Origin: CBDANZ01 sp965197865
GTDB lineage: Bacteria > Acidobacteriota > Vicinamibacteria > Vicinamibacterales > CAVVIG01
Length of the DNA stretch: 64,000 nucleotides
Direction: 5' to 3'
NCBI GenBank assembly: GCA_965197865.1
Contig: CBDANZ010000003.1
Location: 62,001-126,000 of the forward strand
A program made the translations under genes and the position numbers. The notes under the pieces were generated by a model. That model was not told the origin of the DNA and made no database searches. It saw nothing but the letters and a program-made list of their open reading frames with translations. This document shows positions 43,665 through 52,945 of the stretch, piece after piece; the stretch's first letter is position 1, and every line of letters begins with the position of its first letter.

Positions 43665-46661
43665 CTAGAACGCCTGGCCCAGGCTGATGTGCCAGACGGC
43701 CGACTTCTCGGGCCTTCCGGGCACGAGGTCGCGGCGGTTCACCTTGAACCCGATGTCGAGGCGAATCGGTCCAACCGGCGACCGGTAGCGCAGCCCGAGG
43801 CCGACGGCGCTGCGCAACTGACCGAGATCGATGTCGGTCGTCCGCTCGAACACGTTGCCCGAGTCGAAGAACCCGACCACACCGACGCCGCCGCCGACCG
43901 GCACGCGCAGCTCGACGTTGAAAATCACCAGGGCACTCCCGCCGATCGGGATGCCGTCCTTGTCGATCGTGTCGGGCGTGCCGAGCTGGTCGAGGGCGAA
44001 TCCGCGTACTGTCGTGTCGCCACCGGCGAAGAAGCGTTCGCTCCCCGGAAGATCCTTGACCACATCGACGATCGGCTGCCCGCTGGGATCGAGCATCGAC
44101 TCCCCCTGATCGCCTCCGCGAACCACGTCGCGGGAAAATCCGGTTGCCATGCCGATCCGTGCGCTCCCCGCGACGACGATCCCGTTGGATCTGGACAGCG
44201 TCCGGAATAGTTGAGCCGTGAGGTACGACTTCACGAAGCCGACTTCCGAGCCGATAGGCCGGGCAGCAAGCTGGCCGATTACGCTGAAATATTGCCCGGC
44301 GGAGGGATCCAGTTGATCGTCGCGCGTATCGTGAACACCCGAGGCGGAGAACGAGGCCAGCAGCACTTGCGGGAACAAGCGGTCGATGAGCGGTCTGTCC
44401 GACGGGCGAACGCGCTCGTCGAAAAGCCTTGTGCTCTGAACCTGATAGCTGCCGCTCACGCTTGCTGCGCGGCTGATGCGGCGGTTGAGCGCAGCGTCAA
44501 ACGCACGGCGCGCAAAGTTGAAGCTCGACCGGATCTGCTGTTCGATCGTCGCGGTGAGGAACGCAGTAGCTGCGATGCCGAATACCTGCGGCTCTCGAAA
44601 CGTTCCCAGAACCCGATACTCGCTGAAGCCGTACCCGGAGTTGCTGACGCCTCGCGGCGGCCCGTCGGTCGGAAAAGTTGGCACATTCTTGGACCGCAGA
44701 CTGACCCGCGTGAAGAGATTGACGGTGCGGTTCTTTCCAAACAGGTTGCGCCGCGTGATCTCGAAGAACGCGCGCGGCGCGAACTCCAGCTGTTCCGACG
44801 CCAGGCCACCCGGTTCCTCTCCGCGACGAATCCGCTGGCTTGCCTCGAAACCGCCGCCGTACCCGACCGTCGTCGGAGGAACATCTTCGACCGTGATCAC
44901 AACGTCCCGCAACGCTTCGTTACCGTGCGCAAGCTGCGTGATCCGTGTGCGCCGAAACAGGCCGAGCGCCGTGATCCGGCGCTGGCTTTCGGTGAGTGCC
45001 GCGAGCCCGAGTGGATCGCCCGCCTTAATCTGCAGTTCCCGCTCGATGGTCTCCGTTCCAGTTCGCACGTTGCCGACGATGAGCACGTGATCGACGAACA
45101 TGCGCGGCCCTTCCTGCACCGTGAACACGATGTCTGCGCGCGCGCTGTCCGCGCTCAGTCCCGGACTGACTTCGACGATTGCGTTCAGGTAGCCCAGGTT
45201 CCCGTACTTGAGCTGGATGGCATCGCGATCGGCCGCCATCTGCAACCCGACGAACTCGCTGCCGGCGCGAAGACCGAGGCCTTCGAGCAGGCTGGCCTCC
45301 GGTACCGATCTATTCCCCACGAGGCGGAGCGAGCCGACAATCGTCTGAACGTTCTCAATGATGACGATCCGGATGATCACCGCCACCTGCGACGACGCGG
45401 CCGTCGCAGGCAGCGGATCGACCGACGAGCGCACTCTGACCGCAGCAAATCCACGACGGCGATACAGATCCTGGATGGCCGCAACGCCCGCGTCAAGACG
45501 GGCCCCGACAAACGGCTGCCCCGGCCGCAGCCGTAGCCCCGGATCGATCTCGGACCGCGGAAGCGACCCGTTGCCACCTATCTCGACTTCGGCGATCCGG
45601 TACTGCGGACCCTTCTTGACGGCGAAGGTCACCATCAACTCGCCGTCCGACTCTTCGCGGGCGTGCGGCGCCGCCGCGTCGCGGTAGCCCTGCGCCCGTA
45701 GATACTCCTCGATGCGAATGCTCGAATCTTCGAGCAGGTCTTCATCGGTCGACCCTTCCCGCGCAATCGGAACTAGGTCCTCGCGCGCGTCGGCGGGCAG
45801 TAAATCGCCTGTGAATACGATTCGCACCCGAGGCCCTGGCTCCACCGCGAGAGTCAGGTCGACCCGCCGACCCTCATCCGCCAGGAGCGGTGTCGCTGTC
45901 AATCTGGCTTCGTAGTGCCCGCGCCGACGCCAGTCGGCGAGATAGGTCTCGATCCGCGCGTTCAGCGCCTCGATTTCGTAAGGCGCTCCGGTGACGATCG
46001 CCAGCCGATCGAGGAGTTCACTCGCCGGGACGCCGACCGATCCCACCACCTCAATCGCGCCAATGCGCGAGCGCGTGCCCGGTTCAATCGCGAGCACGAT
46101 CGTCGCGCGGTCTGGCGCATGTTCCAGCTCGATGTGCGGCGTGACGCGCGCGCGTCGATACCCTCGCAAGGCAAGCTCGGCCTCGACGAGCCGCGCTAGG
46201 TCGGACATCCGCCTGATCGCCGGTGTCGCCCCGAACCGGTCCGAAACGGCGCGCCGCAGCCGTCCTAGATCGATCCCAGAGCCATCGGTCTTACCGGAGA
46301 ACTCGATCTTGAAGACCGGATGAATGGGCGACAGTTCGTACAACAACTCGACACCCGCCGGCGTGTCGTTGGCGTGCACGCGGACGTCATCGAAGCGGCC
46401 AAGGCTGAATAGGTGAGCGACCGTCTCGCGAACGGCCATCATGGACAACGGGCTGCCGACCCGGGTCTCGACGATGTCGAGCAGACGCGGATCGGTGGTG
46501 CTGCGCCCTTCGCTGACCAGCCGCACCGACGCGATGGGCTTGCCAAGATAGTCGCCGACATCTGCGCCAGCCGTCGCCACGAGCAGCCCGAGCAAAGCGA
46601 CGAGCAGAGGCAAGACACGGCGCAGCGCGGCCCTTGTGGGGCCGCGGACCCACCGGCGCAT
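43665..46661 (-). CDS. BamA/TamA-like Omp85 outer-membrane assembly protein
   Basis: A 998-aa protein. The start ATG 46661 shares its A with the TGA of tamB (TGATG), so an upstream 22-residue extension is unlikely. After a basic signal (MRRWVRGPTRAALRRVLPLL) come about seven POTRA repeats (PIASVRLVSEGRSTTDPRLL, IHPVFKIEFSGKTDGS, IGAIEVVGSVGVPASELLDR, QYRIAEVEIGGNGSLPRSEI, TIVGSLRLVGNRSVPEASLL, MFVDHVLIVGNVRTGTETIE). A 16-strand barrel follows, with YSGGF-like VGYGGGFEASQR and the VRGF-like TTVRGFALDQLGTPD motif of Omp85 loop 6; it ends in SLGQAF with terminal Phe for recognition. More POTRAs than TamA; with TamB next door it may form a TAM-like unit. Confidence 0.9.
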   Translation of the reverse strand: MRRWVRGPTRAALRRVLPLLVALLGLLVATAGADVGDYLGKPIASVRLVSEGRSTTDPRLLDIVETRVGSPLSMMAVRETVAHLFSLGRFDDVRVHANDTPAGVELLYELSPIHPVFKIEFSGKTDGSGIDLGRLRRAVSDRFGATPAIRRMSDLARLVEAELALRGYRRARVTPHIELEHAPDRATIVLAIEPGTRSRIGAIEVVGSVGVPASELLDRLAIVTGAPYEIEALNARIETYLADWRRRGHYEARLTATPLLADEGRRVDLTLAVEPGPRVRIVFTGDLLPADAREDLVPIAREGSTDEDLLEDSSIRIEEYLRAQGYRDAAAPHAREESDGELMVTFAVKKGPQYRIAEVEIGGNGSLPRSEIDPGLRLRPGQPFVGARLDAGVAAIQDLYRRRGFAAVRVRSSVDPLPATAASSQVAVIIRIVIIENVQTIVGSLRLVGNRSVPEASLLEGLGLRAGSEFVGLQMAADRDAIQLKYGNLGYLNAIVEVSPGLSADSARADIVFTVQEGPRMFVDHVLIVGNVRTGTETIERELQIKAGDPLGLAALTESQRRITALGLFRRTRITQLAHGNEALRDVVITVEDVPPTTVGYGGGFEASQRIRRGEEPGGLASEQLEFAPRAFFEITRRNLFGKNRTVNLFTRVSLRSKNVPTFPTDGPPRGVSNSGYGFSEYRVLGTFREPQVFGIAATAFLTATIEQQIRSSFNFARRAFDAALNRRISRAASVSGSYQVQSTRLFDERVRPSDRPLIDRLFPQVLLASFSASGVHDTRDDQLDPSAGQYFSVIGQLAARPIGSEVGFVKSYLTAQLFRTLSRSNGIVVAGSARIGMATGFSRDVVRGGDQGESMLDPSGQPIVDVVKDLPGSERFFAGGDTTVRGFALDQLGTPDTIDKDGIPIGGSALVIFNVELRVPVGGGVGVVGFFDSGNVFERTTDIDLGQLRSAVGLGLRYRSPVGPIRLDIGFKVNRRDLVPGRPEKSAVWHISLGQAF

Positions 46662-49600
46662 CAGAATATGTGCCTCACGCGAAACTCGATCGAGTAGCTC
46701 TGATCCTCGTTGCGCGATAGGATCCACGACAGGCGATCGCTTTCGTCGTACTCGAGCAGCAGGATCTGATCGGAGATGGACGAGCCCATGCTGCGTGAGA
46801 ACGTCAGGTAAACACGGTCCGAGATGCGCTTGCCTATGGTGACACGCGCCGACGGGTTGATGCGCGACGCCGTCGTTGACGTGCTGTAGGGATCGAAGAG
46901 CGACGGCGTGAGCTGAAACGTATCGACGCCGAAGGTCTGCTCCACGACGCGCCCCACTTCAGACGACACGGGGTTCGTCAGAAGCTGCGTCGCGCGTGTG
47001 GTAAGGATGTCGGTCTGACGTTCGTTCGGATTCTGCCTCGCGCGCAGCTCCACGTCACCCTGGCGCCGGACCTCGCTGAAGAGCAGCGCGACGACGTCGG
47101 CCCCCGGTAGCGGCGGATCCGAGCTGAACTGCGGCAGTAACCTTTCGGTGGTGCCCGCAAGGCTGACGATCACCCGATAGGTCTGCCCCGGCACGCGCAC
47201 GCGCGTTTCCGCCTCGACATCGAAAAACGGCTCGATGCGCAACGGGTTGTTGAATTCGATGGCGCCGCGCGTCACCAGGTACCGCCGCCCCTCGAAGAGG
47301 ATTTCGCCGCGATCGACCTCCACGCGGCCCAGCAGTAGCGGACGCTCGGACGTGCCGCGCACCTGCAGATCCGCGCTCGCGACCAAGCGCGCCAGGTTGT
47401 TCTCGATACGCAGCGTGGAGGGGACCAGCACTTCGAGATCGAGCCGAATCGGCACGGCCGTTCCTCCAACCGCGTCTTGCGCTTCGGCAAGCACCGAAGC
47501 CGCGTCGGCGCCAAAATCGAACAGCCCGCCAGTGGGATCGAAGCGTCGGCTCCACGTGGCCTTCCTCACGGTCACCTTGCCGCCGACAATCGGCGTGGTG
47601 AAGTGGCCCCTCAGCGACAAGTCGGCATCGACGGTCGAACGGACGCCCTCGGGAATTCGAAGCTGCGTGTTCTCAACCCGGACGATGACGTTGAGCTCGC
47701 CCGGCAGGTACCCATCGAACCCGATCCGGCCGCCAAACTCCACACGCCCGCCGCCCATTGTGGCCGTCAAATCGTCGAGCCGCACGCTACGCGAGTCGAA
47801 ACGGACGACGCCGTTGATCGCGTCGAGCGAGTTCGGCAGCGAGAAATGCCGGATACGTCCGTTGGTGATCGTCGCGCTGCCGGAGAACTCCGGCTCATGC
47901 AGCGGCCCGTCCACCGCAGCCATCAGCTCGGCGCGGCCCGATCCTCGAACGTTGCGGAAAAACCCCTGGAGGATACCGAGGTTCGCATCGCCAATCACCT
48001 GGAGCTCGATCCGCTGATCGTGCAACCCGATCCTGCCACCGACCCTCAGTCGCGTGTCTTCGCCGACCAGCTGCAGATCCTCGATGCGCACGACGTGTTG
48101 ATCGAGCGCCAGTCTGATCGGGGCGGCGTTCCTCAACTCGTAATCGAACAGCCGCATGTCGACGCGGTCCACCACGACCTCGACGAGAAGGCGATCGACG
48201 TCTGCCAGCTCGCCAATAACACGCATCGATCCGCTGGCGACGGCGGTGCTGTACGGCGACAGTTTCGGGACGAAAAGCCGCACATACGGATCAAGCGAGG
48301 TTTCGTGGAACCGGAACGTCAGCTCGGCGTCCGCTTGCCGTGTCAGCACGATGCGGCCCGTGCCAGTCACCGCCAGACGCGGAGACGCCACGTCCACCTC
48401 TCCGCTCAGCTCCTGCCCCCGACGCACAAGCGTACCGTTGACCTGGCCAACCACTTCCCTCGCCGCGAACAGATCGTTGATACGGAACTTCACTTCATAG
48501 CGCGGGACGTCGAACGTCCCGCTCCCGCCGGCCGAGAACTCGATCACGCCCGACGGCTGAATCTGCGGATGGCTGAAGGCGGCGATCCGCTCCACCTGAA
48601 TCCGGCGTCCGTCCGCGTTGAACGAGTACGTGCCGTTCCACCCGAGGAAGGCCGCGCCCGTGAGCACGCCCGCGTCTTCAACGACGATGTTGACGGCGTC
48701 GAACCGCATGCCGTCGCCGTCGAACCTGAGTGACGCGGCGCCCCTCTGAAACGACTCCCCATACGCGGTGCCGTTCTCGATCGTCATGGCGCCAAACCCG
48801 ATCGGTCTCTCGTACTCGCCGGTCAGGTGGAATTCGCCGGTGAGCTGGCCCGACACGGGGTACTCGTCGATCTTGAAGGCATGGCGCAGACCGTCAACGT
48901 CGCGCCCAATCACACCGAACCTGGCGTCGATCTGCTCACCACCGTCTTTGCGCGGATAGCCGAGCGAGAACAATCCTTCCGCGCGGATCTCGGAGTCGCC
49001 CAACCGCACCACGCCGTCGACGATGGTCATGTAGCCGTTCTCGACGACGATCTGGGCGGAGCCGCCGCCCCAGAGCGTGTCCCATGCCCAAAGGTCGTCG
49101 CCGCTGAACACGCCTTCGACGCGCGGACGCCGGAAGGGGCCGGTCATCACCCCGTCGAACTGGCCGCGGCCGCCGAACGCCACCGCACGGGTCGGCGCGC
49201 CGAAGTCGGTCAGAATGCCCGCGAGCACCTGGTCGCTTTCCTGCCAGTCGCGGCTCGAGACGCGAAAGCGGAACCGCGACGCGGCACCCCACGCCGTCGA
49301 TCCGTCGAACGCAACGTAGGTCTGCTCGGTGGCAAAGCGGCCCTCCTCGACCTGCACCTGCTCGGGATCGATCCGATAGGTCACCTCACCCTCGATCGGC
49401 AGATGTGCGGCGAGCGGCGGCGGGGCAGAAGATCCCGGCACGATCTCTTCACCGACGACCCCCGCCGGTTGGAGCCTAGCCAACGCTGACGGCGTCATGG
49501 GCTCGACACCGGGAGGCGGCGTCACGACCAGATGGCCGTTGCCGCGGTTTTCCGCGAAACGACCGATTGGCCACTCGAGAATGTTCTCACCCGACGCACT

Positions 49601-50740
49601 TCCGGCAAACCGGAGGCCTGGCAACTCATAGAAATCGGCGACCCGGGCGACCTCTACGCTCGTGTAGGTCGTGTCGAACCGGGCGGTTGCGCGTTCCTTC
49701 GATCCGAGCGGTTTGATCGAAAAGCCGAACGCGAGGTTGCCGCCGAACAGCTCCGACGCGGCATCGGTCACCTCGAACAGCGATCTCGTCCAACGCAGCG
49801 ACCCGCGCAGCGACCCGAATCGGTAGGCGTCCACGCCCGCCACGTCGCTGGTAAAGGCACCGGCCAGGTCGTGACCGCCCCTGAACAGGCGGAACGTTCC
49901 CCTGAAATCGCCATCGCCGGCGAGCTCCCACGACTCCTTGCTGAAGAAAATCTCTCGCATCCGCTGAAAGTGCACGCGCGAATTCACCTCGTAGCTCATC
50001 TCAGGCCAGCGACTGAAATCGACCTCGCCGACGGCTTCGCTTCTCGCACCGTCGGTTTCGAACTCGATCTTCTGCACGCGCAGCCGGCTACCGTCGATGG
50101 AAAACTGTGCTTTCATGTTCGCCCACATCGGCACGTAATCGCGGATCGCGATCGTGCCGCCCGTGAACGTCGCCTCTCCGTGATAGGTCGGGACATTCGA
50201 AATATTCAGATCGATGTTCGGTGCGACGATGCTCCATGGAGCGCCATGATCCTCGTACGCGAAGCGTCCCCGCCATGCTCGCACGTACTTGAGCGTCGTC
50301 TTGAACCGGCTCGGCTGTTCAGGCTCGTTCGGATCACGATCGCGGGTGAATTTCGGGAAGCTGTGTCGATCCCCGCGCTTCTCCACGAGCATCTGCCAGT
50401 CGGTGAGCTCGACCGAAGTGATCGTGAATTCGGGTCGCCTCCTAAGCGCGGTAGACCAGTCGACCGACACCGACAGGCGCTTGGCGGTAAAAAATGGGCG
50501 ATCGGTCGGTTGCAGGCCACCAATCGAGAAGTCCTCGACCAGCACGCGCCCGCTCAGCACGTGGACCTTCAGTGCGCCGATGTGAATCGGCCGCTTGAGC
50601 GCCTTGGAGCCTTCCGACTCGACAAGACCGCGAAAGTACGGGCCAATGTCGACCGTTAACGTGCTGACGACGGTCGCGGCCAGAATCGCGATCGCTAGCA
50701 TGAGGGCAAGACTGACGTACCGCAGGACGTTGTTCCTCAC
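46661..50740 (-). CDS. tamB: TamB-like (AsmA/DUF490) envelope-spanning protein
   Basis: A 1359-aa protein. GTG 50740 overlaps the BCCP stop (GTGA). One N-terminal anchor (YVSLALMLAIAILAATVVST), then a long repetitive beta-rich body with LxV-x-G strands (VDIGPYFRGLVESEGSKALK; IRDYVPMWANMKAQFSIDGS; MRLFDYELRNAAPIRLALDQ). The C-terminal DUF490/TamB domain ends GADVVALLFSEVRR...YDESDRLSWILSRNEDQS, with terminal HIF. Such proteins form a hydrophobic groove between the membranes for lipid transport or outer-membrane protein assembly. It is fused to the next gene by overlapping stop/start, so stoichiometry is probably coupled. Confidence 0.9.
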   Translation of the reverse strand: MRNNVLRYVSLALMLAIAILAATVVSTLTVDIGPYFRGLVESEGSKALKRPIHIGALKVHVLSGRVLVEDFSIGGLQPTDRPFFTAKRLSVSVDWSTALRRRPEFTITSVELTDWQMLVEKRGDRHSFPKFTRDRDPNEPEQPSRFKTTLKYVRAWRGRFAYEDHGAPWSIVAPNIDLNISNVPTYHGEATFTGGTIAIRDYVPMWANMKAQFSIDGSRLRVQKIEFETDGARSEAVGEVDFSRWPEMSYEVNSRVHFQRMREIFFSKESWELAGDGDFRGTFRLFRGGHDLAGAFTSDVAGVDAYRFGSLRGSLRWTRSLFEVTDAASELFGGNLAFGFSIKPLGSKERATARFDTTYTSVEVARVADFYELPGLRFAGSASGENILEWPIGRFAENRGNGHLVVTPPPGVEPMTPSALARLQPAGVVGEEIVPGSSAPPPLAAHLPIEGEVTYRIDPEQVQVEEGRFATEQTYVAFDGSTAWGAASRFRFRVSSRDWQESDQVLAGILTDFGAPTRAVAFGGRGQFDGVMTGPFRRPRVEGVFSGDDLWAWDTLWGGGSAQIVVENGYMTIVDGVVRLGDSEIRAEGLFSLGYPRKDGGEQIDARFGVIGRDVDGLRHAFKIDEYPVSGQLTGEFHLTGEYERPIGFGAMTIENGTAYGESFQRGAASLRFDGDGMRFDAVNIVVEDAGVLTGAAFLGWNGTYSFNADGRRIQVERIAAFSHPQIQPSGVIEFSAGGSGTFDVPRYEVKFRINDLFAAREVVGQVNGTLVRRGQELSGEVDVASPRLAVTGTGRIVLTRQADAELTFRFHETSLDPYVRLFVPKLSPYSTAVASGSMRVIGELADVDRLLVEVVVDRVDMRLFDYELRNAAPIRLALDQHVVRIEDLQLVGEDTRLRVGGRIGLHDQRIELQVIGDANLGILQGFFRNVRGSGRAELMAAVDGPLHEPEFSGSATITNGRIRHFSLPNSLDAINGVVRFDSRSVRLDDLTATMGGGRVEFGGRIGFDGYLPGELNVIVRVENTQLRIPEGVRSTVDADLSLRGHFTTPIVGGKVTVRKATWSRRFDPTGGLFDFGADAASVLAEAQDAVGGTAVPIRLDLEVLVPSTLRIENNLARLVASADLQVRGTSERPLLLGRVEVDRGEILFEGRRYLVTRGAIEFNNPLRIEPFFDVEAETRVRVPGQTYRVIVSLAGTTERLLPQFSSDPPLPGADVVALLFSEVRRQGDVELRARQNPNERQTDILTTRATQLLTNPVSSEVGRVVEQTFGVDTFQLTPSLFDPYSTSTTASRINPSARVTIGKRISDRVYLTFSRSMGSSISDQILLLEYDESDRLSWILSRNEDQSYSIEFRVRHIF

Positions 50741-51333
50741 TTGAACCCTAAATCCGCCACGATGATGGCCAGAAGCGCGCCAGCCTCCACCGACTGGCCG
50801 TCCTTCACCTGGAGCACCGAAACCGTGCCGTCGCGCCTGGCGCGGAGCTCGTTCTCCATCTTCATGGCCTCGATCACGACCATCGGCTGCCGCGCCCGGA
50901 CAACTTGGCCAGCTTTCACCAGCACCCGCACGACCTTGCCCGGCATCGGCGCTACCACTCGTTCGGGTGCCCCTCCCGCCGCATGGGCGCTTTCTTCTTT
51001 TCGGCCCCAACGACGCCGGCCATTGAGCAGAACGGACACGGCGGCCGCTCCGACGCCCACGCTCAAACGGCCGGTCGCCGGATTCCGCGCGACCGTCACC
51101 TCGTGGCTGAACGTCCGGCTGAAGCCGGATCCCGCAGACAACCCCCCGGTCTGATCCGGTTTCGGTTGACCGACGGGTTTGCTAACGAGGAGCGACAACG
51201 TGTACGCGTCGATCCACCTGGCGTCAACCGTCGACTCGCGGCCATCGATCGTCACCGCGAAGCGGCCATCCGCCTGCCGAATTGACACCTGCCGGAGGCG
51301 TCCGTTGATCTCGACTTCGTACTGCGACCTCAC
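50737..51333 (-). CDS. Biotin carboxyl carrier protein of acyl-CoA carboxylase
   Basis: A 198-aa protein. The biotin/lipoyl domain is at the C-terminus: APMPGKVVRVLVKAGQVVRA, VVIEAMKMENELRA with biotinyl Lys158 (EAMKM), then VSVLQVKDGQSVEAGALLAI. The N-terminal ~100 residues resemble the extension of methylcrotonyl/propionyl-CoA carboxylase carriers. It carries CO2 from the biotin carboxylase (start overlaps its stop by ATGA) to the carboxyltransferase two genes up. Confidence 0.9.
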   Translation of the reverse strand: MRSQYEVEINGRLRQVSIRQADGRFAVTIDGRESTVDARWIDAYTLSLLVSKPVGQPKPDQTGGLSAGSGFSRTFSHEVTVARNPATGRLSVGVGAAAVSVLLNGRRRWGRKEESAHAAGGAPERVVAPMPGKVVRVLVKAGQVVRARQPMVVIEAMKMENELRARRDGTVSVLQVKDGQSVEAGALLAIIVADLGFK

Positions 51334-52862
51334 CTGAGTCCTTCAGCCCGCGCTTGCGCCTTCCAGCCTCCCTGCTCGCGGACAGGGAGAGCCCCCCCGC
51401 CGGCGGGAGATACGGCGGCCGAGGCCGCCGCGAGCACCGGCTGGAGCGCCGCGCTCATCGTGGCGATATCCTCGGCATCAGCCCCAGCCTCCACGAACCG
51501 CCGGCCGTTCCGCGCCTTCAGCACCTCGTCGAGATAGGCGGCGTGAAAGCGACCCTCAAGGAATTCGGGCTGATTGAAGAGCCAGGCAAAAAACGGCACG
51601 GTCGTCTTGATGCCCGTCACAATGCATTCAGCGAGGGCCCGGCGCATCCGCGCGACAGCCGCCTGCCGATCCCCGGCCCAGGCGGCAAGCTTGGAGATCA
51701 GCGGATCGTAAAAGATTGGGATGTCGAGTCCGGAAGCCACGCCGCTGTCGTCGCGAATGCCCGGCCCCGACGGCGCGCGCACATGCAAGATCCGCCCCGG
51801 CGACGGCAGGAAGTTGTTGTCCGGGTCTTCCGCGTAGATGCGGCATTCGATGGCGTGGCCGTAAGGCATCAGGAGACGTTCGGGATCCAGATCGAGCCGT
51901 TCGCCGCGGGCGATGCGGATCTGCCAGTGGACGAGGTCGACCCCGGTGGCCATCTCGGTGATTGGGTGCTCGACCTGCAGCCGCGTGTTCATCTCGAGGA
52001 AGTAGAAGCAGCCATCCTCGTCGAGCAGGAACTCGATCGTGCCGGCGTTCGTGTACCCGACCGCGCGCGCCACCGCCGCTGCCGCCGACGTGATCGCCTG
52101 CCGCAGCGCCGGCGTCACCGCGAGCGAGGGCGTCTCCTCGACAACCTTCTGATGACGGCGTTGGATCGAGCATTCACGTTCGACGAACGGTACAACCCTG
52201 CCGTGGTGATCGCCGAGCAGCTGTACTTCAACATGGCGCGGCCGGGTGAGTCGTCTCTCTAAGTACACCGATGCGTCGCCGAACGCCGTGCCGGCTTCCG
52301 ATCGAGCCGCACGGACCGCTCCGGCCAGATCCGCCGGATCGGTGACAGTCCGCATGCCCTTGCCGCCACCGCCGGATACAGCTTTTACGAGCAACGGGTA
52401 GCCGATCGACGCGGCGAGCGGAGCGATCTCGGCGTCCGACACGCCCTCGGCGAACAGGCTGTCGGTTCCGGGCACGACGGGCACGCCGGCCCGAACGGCC
52501 GCCGCACGCGCCGCGGTCTTGCTGCCCATCAGCGCGATGGTTTCCGGGGTCGGACCGATGAAGGTGAGCCCCGCGTCACCGACAGCCGACGCGAACGCTT
52601 CGTTTTCGGCGAGGAAGCCGTACCCGGGGTGAACCGCGTCGGCACCGGCGCGTCGCGCGGTATCGACGATGCGATCGATCCTCAGATAGCTCTCCCGCGG
52701 CGGACTGGGGCCGATCGGGTAGGCCTCGTCCGCATATCGCACGTGCAACGCCGTGCGATCGCAGTCGGAGAAGACGGCGACAGGCGACAGTCCCATTTCC
52801 CGGCACGCCCGGGCAATCCGCACGGCGATCTCGCCGCGGTTGGCGATGAGTACCTTCTTCAC
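51330..52862 (-). CDS. Biotin carboxylase subunit of acyl-CoA carboxylase
   Basis: A 510-aa enzyme. The start is GTG 52862, giving KKVLIANRGEIAVRIARACR; a TTG at 52880 is possible. ATP-grasp features: VKAVSGGGGKGMRTVTDP Gly-loop, VEVQLLGDHHGRVVPFVERE, and FLEMNTRLQVEHPITEMATG. It phosphorylates bicarbonate and carboxylates biotin on the neighbouring carrier. It is longer than AccC (~450 aa) by a C-terminal extension (AAYLDEVLKARNGRRFVEAG) typical of acyl-CoA carboxylase alpha subunits. Confidence 0.93.
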   Translation of the reverse strand: MKKVLIANRGEIAVRIARACREMGLSPVAVFSDCDRTALHVRYADEAYPIGPSPPRESYLRIDRIVDTARRAGADAVHPGYGFLAENEAFASAVGDAGLTFIGPTPETIALMGSKTAARAAAVRAGVPVVPGTDSLFAEGVSDAEIAPLAASIGYPLLVKAVSGGGGKGMRTVTDPADLAGAVRAARSEAGTAFGDASVYLERRLTRPRHVEVQLLGDHHGRVVPFVERECSIQRRHQKVVEETPSLAVTPALRQAITSAAAAVARAVGYTNAGTIEFLLDEDGCFYFLEMNTRLQVEHPITEMATGVDLVHWQIRIARGERLDLDPERLLMPYGHAIECRIYAEDPDNNFLPSPGRILHVRAPSGPGIRDDSGVASGLDIPIFYDPLISKLAAWAGDRQAAVARMRRALAECIVTGIKTTVPFFAWLFNQPEFLEGRFHAAYLDEVLKARNGRRFVEAGADAEDIATMSAALQPVLAAASAAVSPAGGGALPVREQGGWKAQARAEGLR

Positions 52863-52945
52863 GGGAGCAGCTACTCTCAACTACAACTATATAGGCTTGC
52901 AACCACCGACGGGTTACCGAAAAGGAGCAGGAACAATGGTTCCAA

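Noticed and set aside
43518..45536. Long plus-strand frames over the BamA-like gene
   Set aside because: Shadow frames rich in Arg and Pro, fully explained by the minus-strand gene.
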